NCBI GenBank assembly: GCA_903960645.1 | Contig: CAJCBN010000092.1 | Location: 1 to 5,969, forward strand | DNA from: an uncultured Actinomycetes bacterium | GTDB lineage: Bacteria > Actinomycetota > Thermoleophilia > Gaiellales > F1-60-MAGs149 | DNA length: 5,969 bases | Direction of reading: 5' to 3' | Shown here: piece after piece, positions 1 through 5,369 of the stretch | Layout of the letters: every line of letters starts with the position of its first letter | Numbering within the stretch: position 1 is the stretch's first letter | Notes under the pieces: generated by a model | Databases searched by the model: none | Seen by the model: only the letters and a program-made list of their open reading frames with translations | What the model was told of the DNA's origin: nothing | Position numbers and translations under genes: made by a program

Positions 1-529
1 CGAGCAGCTTCGTGTAGAGGGGCTTCATCGTGGCGTCGAGATGGGCCTTGACGGGGCTGAACAGCGCCCACAGCACCAGCAGGAAGAACACGCAGCTGAT
101 CACGTACCAGATCCACTTGTCGGAGTTGTCTCCGCGAAGCGAGGCGATGAGGCCGGTGGCGATCATCAGGACGTCCGCGCCGATAACCCAGCCGATCAGG
201 CCGTTGCGGGCCCGTCCAGCTTCGCCGCCGCCGGTCAGCGGGGCAAGGCCAATGGTGAGCAGGCCGAGGAGCAGGAGCGGGGTGGTGACGACCCAGTCGA
301 CGTAGCGGGCGTAGAACACCTGCTGGCCGGCGATCTCGACGACGCCAGTTCCCGTCGCCATGGCGAGGTAGGCACAGGCCGCGATGGCGCAGACGAAGAA
401 GCTCGCCGTCACGTGATGCCGCTCCGCGTTCGGAAGCGAAAAGCCGAGCGCAGCGATGATGACGGCTCCGATCGCCATGCCGGCTGTTCCGAGCCAGAGA
501 ATGAGTTCCTGGTTGGACGTGAGGTCCAT
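1..529 (-). CDS. Microbial (type I) rhodopsin, DTG-motif, probable light-driven proton pump; 3' end cut off by window
   Basis: The frame gives 176 residues of a retinal-binding seven-helix membrane protein. Helices A to E are visible at about residues 9-30, 38-59, 71-95, 109-131 and 139-157; helices F and G, with the retinal lysine, are beyond the window. Helix C contains RYVDWVVTTPLLLLG (75-89), which aligns directly with bacteriorhodopsin 82-96. It keeps Arg82 (R75), the proton acceptor Asp85 (D78), Trp86 (W79) and Thr89/Thr90 (T82/T83), but has Gly89 in place of the donor Asp96. Helix D keeps the Asp115 equivalent (D119, in GADVLMIATG). His38 and His39 begin helix B. The start is ATG 529: an in-frame TGA lies at 592-590 with no other standard start between, and AAGGA and AGGTGG lie just upstream. 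The gene is divergent from leuS. Outward proton pumping is inferred from the family; a sensory role is less likely with these residues. No retinal-synthesis gene is visible. Confidence 0.93.
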   Translation of the reverse strand, partial: MDLTSNQELILWLGTAGMAIGAVIIAALGFSLPNAERHHVTASFFVCAIAACAYLAMATGTGVVEIAGQQVFYARYVDWVVTTPLLLLGLLTIGLAPLTGGGEAGRARNGLIGWVIGADVLMIATGLIASLRGDNSDKWIWYVISCVFFLLVLWALFSPVKAHLDATMKPLYTKLL

Positions 530-532
530 GGG

Positions 533-545
533 CCACCTGTTCCTT
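533..545 (-). promoter_or_regulatory. Ribosome binding region of the rhodopsin gene
   Basis: Read on the minus strand, AAGGA (545-541) and AGGTGG (538-533) precede the ATG at 529 by 11 and 3 nt. One is a little far and the other a little close, but together they form a purine-rich anti-16S tract. This supports ATG 529 as the start and a leadered mRNA. Confidence 0.55.
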
Positions 546-564
546 GTGATGCGTTGCGGCCGGG

Positions 565-590
565 ATACCTGCGCCGTGCGGGTATTTTGT
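565..590. promoter_or_regulatory. Interrupted inverted repeat followed by a T run; terminator-like on the plus strand or operator-like
   Basis: Positions 565-573 pair with 577-585 (ATACCTGCG against TGCGGGTAT, two G-T wobbles) around a 3-nt loop, CCG. On the plus strand the stem runs straight into TTTTGT (585-590), which resembles a weak intrinsic terminator that would stop transcription heading from the rhodopsin side towards leuS. On the minus strand the same element lies 36 nt upstream of the rhodopsin ATG, so it would form a hairpin in the 5' leader or serve as an operator. There is no plus-strand gene to its left, so the terminator reading has no obvious client. Confidence 0.35.
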
Positions 591-636
591 CAGGCGGCTT
601 GGCTAGAGGTAGTGCGGAAAGTCGTCATTGTCGTGA

Positions 637-646
637 TGTAAAATAG
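637..646. promoter_or_regulatory. AT-rich spot with possible -10 boxes on both strands
   Basis: A short AT-rich island stands out in the GC-rich spacer. It gives TAAAAT on the plus strand (639-644) and TATTTT on the minus strand (645-640), both fitting the loose actinobacterial -10 form TANNNT. A transcript from the minus-strand box would have a leader of about 100 nt before the rhodopsin ATG. No convincing -35 box was found about 17 nt upstream in either direction, so this is only a candidate. Confidence 0.25.
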
Positions 647-659
647 TTCCGCCCGGTTG

Positions 660-736
660 GAACCGGACGCTCGTCGAGCGCATTCGCGGTTCACCGGACG
701 GGACGCGCGGGCGTCGAATCGCCCGCTGCTGCAGCG
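660..736. repeat. Cluster of inverted repeats upstream of leuS
   Basis: Three elements lie close together. (1) GAACCG (660-665) pairs with CGGTTC (687-692) and encloses the 13-bp palindrome CGCTCGTCGAGCG (668-680). (2) GCGGGCG (707-713) pairs with CGCCCGC (720-726) around a 6-nt loop. (3) A second 13-bp palindrome, CGCTGCTGCAGCG, lies at 724-736. The two 13-mers share the form CGCT-SS-T-SS-AGCG, with centres 56 bp apart. ACCGGACG is also directly repeated at 662-669 and 693-700. They could be operator sites or leader RNA hairpins, or chance in GC-rich DNA. No T-box or known riboswitch core was recognised. Confidence 0.35.
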
Positions 737-755
737 GTCCGCCGGGGCGACTTCG

Positions 756-761
756 TATCCT
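756..761 (+). promoter_or_regulatory. Putative -10 box placing transcription start at the leuS ATG (leaderless)
   Basis: TATCCT ends 6 nt before the leuS ATG at 768, the usual distance from a -10 box to +1. No Shine-Dalgarno-like purine tract lies in the 20 nt before the ATG. Together these suggest a leaderless mRNA, which is common in actinobacteria. The -35 region (about 733-738, AGCGGT) is poor, so the call rests on the -10 box and its spacing. Confidence 0.45.
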
Positions 762-767
762 CAACGC

Positions 768-3272
768 ATGGAGCGCTACGACCCCCAGGCCGTCGAGGCC
801 CGCTGGCAGGCCGTGTGGGCGGCCGAAAAGGCCTTCGAGACGCCGAACCCGACCGACCCGGCGAACGACGACGCCCCGCGGGCCTACGTGCTCGAGATGC
901 TGCCGTACCCGTCCGGCGACCTGCACATGGGGCACGTGACCAACTACACGATGGGCGACGTCGTCTCGCACTTCCGCCGCCGCACCGGACATCGCGTGCT
1001 GCACCCGATGGGCTACGACTCGTTCGGCCTGCCCGCCGAGAACGCCGCCATCAAGACCGGTGGCAAGCCCGCCGAGGTGACGGCGCACAACATCGCGCGC
1101 ATCCGGGAGCAGATGCTGCGCATGGGTTGGTCGATCGACTGGAGCCGCGAGCTCTCGACGTCGGATCCGTCCTACTACCGCTGGACGCAGTGGATCTTCC
1201 TGCAGCTGTTCGAGCGCGGCCTCGCCTACAAGCGCACCGCCGCCGTCAAGTGGTGCCCGCAGGATCAGACGGTGCTGGCCAACGAGCAGGTCGTCGATGG
1301 CCGCTGCGAGCGCTGCGGCACCGAGGTCGAAGCGCGCGACCTCGACCAGTGGTTCTTCCGCATCACCGACTACGCCGACCGCCTGCTCGACGACATGGAC
1401 AAGCTCGACCAGTGGCCGGAGCGCGTGCTGACGATGCAGCGCAACTGGATCGGGCGCTCGCACGGTGCCGAGGTCGTCTTCCGCGTGGTCGGGAGCGACG
1501 AGGAACTGCCGGTCTTCACGACGCGCCCCGACACGCTGTTCGGCGCCACCTTCTTCGTGCTCGCGCCGGAGCATCCGCTGATTCAGGACCTCGTGCGCGG
1601 TACGGACGCCGAGACCGAGGTGATGGACTACGTCCGCCGTCGCAGCGCCGAGTCGGTCGCCGACCGCATGCGCGACGACCGTCCCAAGACGGGCGTCGAT
1701 ACCGGCCGCCGCGTGGTCAACCCCGTCACGCTCGAGGAGATCCCGATCTGGGTCTCCGACTACGTCCTCGTCGAGTACGGCACCGGCGCGATCATGGCCG
1801 TGCCGGGCCACGACGATCGCGATCACGCGTTCGCAACGCTGTTCGGGCTGCCGATCCGCCAGGTCGTCGCCGCCGCCGACGGCGCGGTCGAGGTCGACGT
1901 CCAGCGCGAGGCCTTCACGTCCGCCGGCGAGGATGCCGTGCTCGTCAACTCCGGCCGCTTCGACGGGCTGCCCGTCGTCGAGGCGAAGGTGGCCGTCGCC
2001 GCCTGGCTCGCCGAGGAGGGTCGCGGCGAGACCAAGACGGCCTACCGGCTGCGCGACTGGCTCGTCTCGCGCCAGCGCTACTGGGGCGCGCCGATCCCGA
2101 TCATCGACTGCCCGGCCTGCGGCCTCGTGCCGGTGCCCGACGAAGATCTGCCCGTCCGGCTGCCGGAGATCGAGGACTACGCGCCCAAGGGTCGCTCGCC
2201 ACTGGCCGCCGCCGAGGAGTGGCGCGCGGTGCCGTGCCCGACCTGTGGCGCCGCCGCCCAGCGCGAGACGGACACGATGGACACGTTCGTCGACTCGTCC
2301 TGGTACTACCTCCGCTACGTCAGCGCCCACGACGACACGCAGGTCTTCGACCGCGCCGCCGTCGACTGGTGGCTCCCCGTCGGCCAGTACATCGGCGGCG
2401 TCGAGCACGCGATCCTGCATCTGCTGTACAGCCGCTTCTTCACGAAGGTCCTGTTCGACGCCGGCTTCATCGGTTTCGAAGAGCCGTTCGCGAACCTCTT
2501 CACGCAGGGGATGATCTACAAGGACGGCGCGAAGATGTCCAAGTCCAAGGGCAACGTCGTCGCCCCGGACGCGATCGTCAACCGCTACGGCGCCGACGCC
2601 CTGCGCATGTACGTGCTGTTCATGGGGCCGCCAGATCAGGACAAGGAGTGGTCCGACAGCGGCGTGCTCGGGCCGTCCCGCTTCCTCGACCGGCTGTGGA
2701 AGGCCGTCGACCGCATCGCCGCCGAGACCACCGGCGACGCGCTGCCCGCCGCGCCCGCGCAGGCCGAGGGTGCCGCGCTCGACCTGCTGCGGCTGACGCA
2801 CCAGACGATCGTGCGCGTCACCGAGGACATCGACCGGCGCCTGCAGTTCAACACCGCGATCGCCGCGGCGATGGAGCTGCTCAACGGCATCGAGAAGCAC
2901 CGCGACGCGCTGCTGGGCGACCCCGTCGGCGGCCAGACGCTGCGCCACGCCGCGGGTACCCTCGTCTGCCTCGTCCAGCCGTTCTCGCCGCACATCGCGG
3001 AGGAGCTGTGGGAGACGCTCGGCGGCGCGCGCCTGTGGGAGGCGCCGTGGCCGATCGCCGATCCGGCCCTGCTCGTGTCCGACACCTTCGAGTGCGTGGT
3101 GCAGATCAACGGCAAGCTGCGCGAGCGCACCCCGCTGGCACGTGGTCTGTCCAAGGACGAGGTGCTCGCCGCGGTCCGGGCCCTGCCGAAGATCGCCGAG
3201 CAGCTGGAGGGACGCGAGCTCGTGAAGGAGATCGTGGTTCCCGACAAGCTCGTCAACATCGTCGTCAAGTAG
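768..3272 (+). CDS. leuS: Leucyl-tRNA synthetase (class Ia), compact form
   Basis: An 834-residue cytoplasmic enzyme that attaches leucine to tRNA-Leu using ATP. The class I signatures are HMGH (53-56) and KMSKS (589-593). Zinc-type cysteines occur at C163/C180/C183 and as CPAC (448-451) plus CPTC (490-493). The CP1 editing domain is intact: TTRPDTLFGATF (251-262) and GTGAIMAVPGHDDRD (338-352), whose Asp352 matches the E. coli editing aspartate 345. The anticodon-binding helical domain covers about 670-770 and the small C-terminal domain about 775-834. The segment between GMIYKDGA and KMSKS has none of the roughly 40-50-residue leucine-specific insertion seen in E. coli or Bacillus, which explains the short length. 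ATG 768 was chosen because MERYDPQAVEARWQAVW is the normal family N-terminus; an in-frame TTG at 657 would add 37 residues of no recognisable character. It heads the plus-strand gene run. Confidence 0.97.
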   Translation: MERYDPQAVEARWQAVWAAEKAFETPNPTDPANDDAPRAYVLEMLPYPSGDLHMGHVTNYTMGDVVSHFRRRTGHRVLHPMGYDSFGLPAENAAIKTGGKPAEVTAHNIARIREQMLRMGWSIDWSRELSTSDPSYYRWTQWIFLQLFERGLAYKRTAAVKWCPQDQTVLANEQVVDGRCERCGTEVEARDLDQWFFRITDYADRLLDDMDKLDQWPERVLTMQRNWIGRSHGAEVVFRVVGSDEELPVFTTRPDTLFGATFFVLAPEHPLIQDLVRGTDAETEVMDYVRRRSAESVADRMRDDRPKTGVDTGRRVVNPVTLEEIPIWVSDYVLVEYGTGAIMAVPGHDDRDHAFATLFGLPIRQVVAAADGAVEVDVQREAFTSAGEDAVLVNSGRFDGLPVVEAKVAVAAWLAEEGRGETKTAYRLRDWLVSRQRYWGAPIPIIDCPACGLVPVPDEDLPVRLPEIEDYAPKGRSPLAAAEEWRAVPCPTCGAAAQRETDTMDTFVDSSWYYLRYVSAHDDTQVFDRAAVDWWLPVGQYIGGVEHAILHLLYSRFFTKVLFDAGFIGFEEPFANLFTQGMIYKDGAKMSKSKGNVVAPDAIVNRYGADALRMYVLFMGPPDQDKEWSDSGVLGPSRFLDRLWKAVDRIAAETTGDALPAAPAQAEGAALDLLRLTHQTIVRVTEDIDRRLQFNTAIAAAMELLNGIEKHRDALLGDPVGGQTLRHAAGTLVCLVQPFSPHIAEELWETLGGARLWEAPWPIADPALLVSDTFECVVQINGKLRERTPLARGLSKDEVLAAVRALPKIAEQLEGRELVKEIVVPDKLVNIVVK

Positions 3273-3280
3273 CGCGTCGG

Positions 3281-3304
3281 TCCGGCGCGCACCTGCGCGC
3301 TGGG
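3281..3304 (+). other. GC-rich hairpin in the leuS-comEA gap, no U tract
   Basis: GCGCGC (3285-3290) and GCGCGC (3295-3300) form a perfect 6-bp stem around ACCT. The stem can extend outward by three or four pairs, including G-T wobbles. It sits 8 nt after the leuS stop. No T run follows, so it is not a classical intrinsic terminator; it may protect or separate the leuS part of a shared transcript. The rest of the 82-bp gap shows no clear promoter. Confidence 0.35.
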
Positions 3305-3354
3305 CGTGACACGGCGTTGCTCGCCGGAGCGTCCGTTGCGGGCAGGCTGCGGCC

Positions 3355-3951
3355 ATGCCCTCGCTCGACCGTCGAACGCTCCTCCTCGGCCTCGCCGCCA
3401 TCCTCCTCCTGGCGGCGGCCGTGACGTTCATCCGCGGTCGCGAGGGCGCTGCGCGCCCGCCGGTGCCGGTCCCCGCAGCCGCCGCTGCGGCCGACGGCGC
3501 CGGCGGTGTCGCGCCGGTGCCGGAGGAGCCGCTGATCGTCTACGTGACGGGCGCCGTCGAACGCCCGGGCGTCTACCAGCTGGAGCCGGGCCGGCGTGTG
3601 ATCGATGCGATCGAGCGAGCCGGCGGCGTCACCGCCAAGGCGGATCGGGTGACCGTCAACCTGGCGGCGCCGCTGATCGACGGCCAGCAGATCCTCGTGC
3701 CCGAGGCCTACGCACCGGGGGCGGGAGCGGCGCCAACGGGTGCCGGACCGGCCGTTGGCGGCCCCGTGCACCTCAACAGCGCCGATGTGGCGGCCCTCGA
3801 CGCGCTACCCGGGGTCGGTCCGGCCACGGCGCAGCGGATCATCGACTGGCGCGATCAGAACGGCGGCTTCCAGACGATCGAGGATCTCGAGCAGGTGCCG
3901 GGCATCGGCCCGGCCAAGCTCGCGGCACTGCGCGACCTCGTCACCCCGTGA
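3355..3951 (+). CDS. comEA: ComEA family membrane-anchored DNA-binding competence protein
   Basis: A 198-residue protein expected to sit on the outer face of the cell membrane and bind incoming double-stranded DNA for uptake through ComEC. An N-terminal anchor spans about residues 8-25 (LLLGLAAILLLAAAVTF), preceded by basic residues. An Ala/Pro-rich linker runs to about 58. An SLBB domain follows at about 60-116 (VYVTGAVERPGVY through DGQQILVP). After a Gly/Ala linker, two helix-hairpin-helix motifs lie at 139-198, with the hairpins LPGVGPATA (151-159) and VPGIGPAKL (181-189). This order (anchor, SLBB, HhH2) is the standard ComEA layout and the length is normal. ATG 3355 is used because it gives the anchor directly; a weak GCAGG lies about 8-9 nt upstream. 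The TGA stop overlaps the comEC GTG start. Natural transformation itself is not shown; pilus and other uptake genes are outside the window. Confidence 0.93.
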   Translation: MPSLDRRTLLLGLAAILLLAAAVTFIRGREGAARPPVPVPAAAAAADGAGGVAPVPEEPLIVYVTGAVERPGVYQLEPGRRVIDAIERAGGVTAKADRVTVNLAAPLIDGQQILVPEAYAPGAGAAPTGAGPAVGGPVHLNSADVAALDALPGVGPATAQRIIDWRDQNGGFQTIEDLEQVPGIGPAKLAALRDLVTP

Positions 3952-5360
3952 GGCTGCCGCAGCTGGCGCTGCCGGACCTCATCGGTCCGCTGGTCGCTGC
4001 GGGCGCGCTGCTGGCACTGGTGCCGTTCGGCGCGACCGCCGCGTTGATCGGTGGCGCGACGGCGCTGGTGGCCTGCATCCGATCGCGGCAGACGGCGGCC
4101 GTGGCGGGCGTCGGCCTCGTCCTGCTCGGGTGGGGCTGCGGCGCGCTGCGCGTGCAGGAGCTCGGCCGCGACCCGTTGGCGCCGCAGGTTGGCCATGCGC
4201 TCGTCGCGGCGCTCGTGGTGGTGGAGGAGCCGTGGCGCGGCAGTGGCTACACCCGCAGCGCGCTCGGCCGTGTCCTCGGACCGGACGGCGGTCGCGTGCT
4301 GCTGCGTCGGGCGGGCGCGTTGGGGCCGGAGCGAGGGAGCATCCTGCGCGTGTCGGGCTCCTTGGAGCGACCGCGCGGGGCCCGCGACGGCTTCGACGAG
4401 CGGGCGTGGCTGGCCCGGCAGGGCGTGCACGCCGTTCTGCGGCTGCGCGAGGAGGCCCTGGTCGGTCACCGCGGCGGGCTTTGGGGCCTCGCCGACCGCG
4501 CCCGCCTGCGCGCGCTCGCCGCGCTGGCACCGGCGGGCCGCGGCGACGCGGCGCAGGTCGACGTCGGCCTGGCGCTGGGCGGCAGCGCCGGCATGAGCGC
4601 CCCGGCCGTCGAGGCCTTCCGTGCGTCGGGCCTCGCGCATCTACTCGCGGTGTCTGGCGGGAACGTGGCGCTCCTGATCGCCCTGGTGGTGCTGATCGTC
4701 TGGTGCGTCGGCGGTACGCGCCGACAGGCCGTAGCGCTCGCGATCGGCGCAATCGTCCTCTACATGGGCGTCGTCGGGCTCTCGGCCAGCGTCGTGCGCG
4801 CGGGGATCGCCGGCGTCGTCGGCTGCCTCGTCTGGCTGCTGGGGCGGCCGCGCGACGCCTGGCGGGCGCTCGGCCTCGGGCTCGGCCTCCTGCTCGCGTG
4901 GAATCCCCACGCGATCGGGGATCCCGGCCTGCAGCTCTCGTTCGCCGCCGTGGCGGCCATCCTCCTGATCGCCCCGCGGGTACGGCCGTGGTCCACGGCC
5001 CTGGGCGTCCCACAGGTGGTCGTCGGCGCCGTGGCGGTGACCACCGCGGCGACGCTCGCGACCGCGCCGATCTCGTGGTGGCACTTCGGCCGTGCCACCG
5101 TTCTCGCCGCCGTCCCCGCCAACCTGCTCGCGGCGCCGGCCGTGCCGCTGGCGCTGTGGAGCGCCCTGCTCGCCATGCTGGTCACGCCCGTGGCACCGAG
5201 CGCCGGCGCCGGCATCGCGTGGTGCTCACAGTGGCCAGCTGCGTGGATCCTGCGTTGCGCGTGGATTGGGGCACGGCTGGCGGCGGCGACGCCGGCGTGG
5301 CTTCTGCCGGCGCTGCTCGCGCTCGGTGCAGCCGGCCTTGCCGTGCGGCGGCGGCACTAG
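3948..5360 (+). CDS. comEC: ComEC/Rec2 family DNA-uptake channel, short form without metallo-beta-lactamase domain
   Basis: A 470-residue polytopic membrane protein, the probable channel for single-stranded DNA entry. Residues 10-62 carry the first membrane segments. Residues about 79-165 resemble the soluble DUF4131/OB-like domain, ending in FDERAWLARQGVHAVLRL. The competence domain covers about 195-465, with the family motifs FRASGLAHLLAVSGGNV (224-240), LSASVVRAGIAG (278-289), NPHAIGDPGLQLSFAAV (319-335) and NLLAAPAVP (392-400). The protein ends in AVRRRH shortly after the last hydrophobic stretch. Many ComEC proteins carry a C-terminal metallo-beta-lactamase domain of about 250 residues; none is encoded here before holA begins. 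The GTG start at 3948 overlaps the comEA stop as GTGA and has no ribosome site of its own, suggesting translational coupling. The open frame extends upstream to 3306, but that part overlaps comEA and is not family-like. Confidence 0.94.
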   Translation: MRLPQLALPDLIGPLVAAGALLALVPFGATAALIGGATALVACIRSRQTAAVAGVGLVLLGWGCGALRVQELGRDPLAPQVGHALVAALVVVEEPWRGSGYTRSALGRVLGPDGGRVLLRRAGALGPERGSILRVSGSLERPRGARDGFDERAWLARQGVHAVLRLREEALVGHRGGLWGLADRARLRALAALAPAGRGDAAQVDVGLALGGSAGMSAPAVEAFRASGLAHLLAVSGGNVALLIALVVLIVWCVGGTRRQAVALAIGAIVLYMGVVGLSASVVRAGIAGVVGCLVWLLGRPRDAWRALGLGLGLLLAWNPHAIGDPGLQLSFAAVAAILLIAPRVRPWSTALGVPQVVVGAVAVTTAATLATAPISWWHFGRATVLAAVPANLLAAPAVPLALWSALLAMLVTPVAPSAGAGIAWCSQWPAAWILRCAWIGARLAAATPAWLLPALLALGAAGLAVRRRH

Positions 5361-5363
5361 GAT
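5358..5363 (+). promoter_or_regulatory. Possible -10 box, or ribosome site, directly upstream of holA
   Basis: TAGGAT overlaps the comEC stop codon and ends 6 nt before the holA GTG, the same geometry as the box before leuS. It could drive a leaderless holA transcript. The same bases also hold AGGA (5359-5362), 7 nt before the GTG, which is a good Shine-Dalgarno site. The two readings cannot be separated by eye, and no good -35 hexamer was found 16-18 nt upstream. Confidence 0.4.
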
Positions 5364-5369
5364 GCAGGG

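Noticed and set aside
41..646. A 201-residue plus-strand frame over the left region
   Set aside because: It is antisense to a clear rhodopsin gene and its product is charged and featureless.
657..767. A 37-residue N-terminal extension of LeuRS from TTG 657
   Set aside because: The extension has no family similarity, and the ATG at 768 gives the normal LeuRS N-terminus with a -10-like box just upstream.
530..767. T-box or other amino-acid riboswitch controlling leuS
   Set aside because: I found no T-box core sequence or specifier-loop layout, and the likely leaderless start would exclude a leader RNA.
3281..3304. Intrinsic terminator after leuS
   Set aside because: The hairpin is real on paper but is followed by GGGCGTGAC rather than a T run, so termination is not supported.
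815..3424. An 869-residue plus-strand frame overlapping leuS
   Set aside because: It is a shadow frame with Arg/Pro/Ala-rich low-complexity protein and no motif; leuS in the other frame is certain.
603..3431. A 942-residue open frame on the minus strand opposite leuS
   Set aside because: It mirrors leuS codon bias in very GC-rich DNA. Its protein is Arg/Asp/His/Val-rich with no recognisable domain, while the plus strand encodes a complete LeuRS.
3306..3947. An extended ComEC starting upstream within comEA
   Set aside because: That stretch is the shadow of comEA and is Arg/Gly-rich; membrane segments begin only after GTG 3948.
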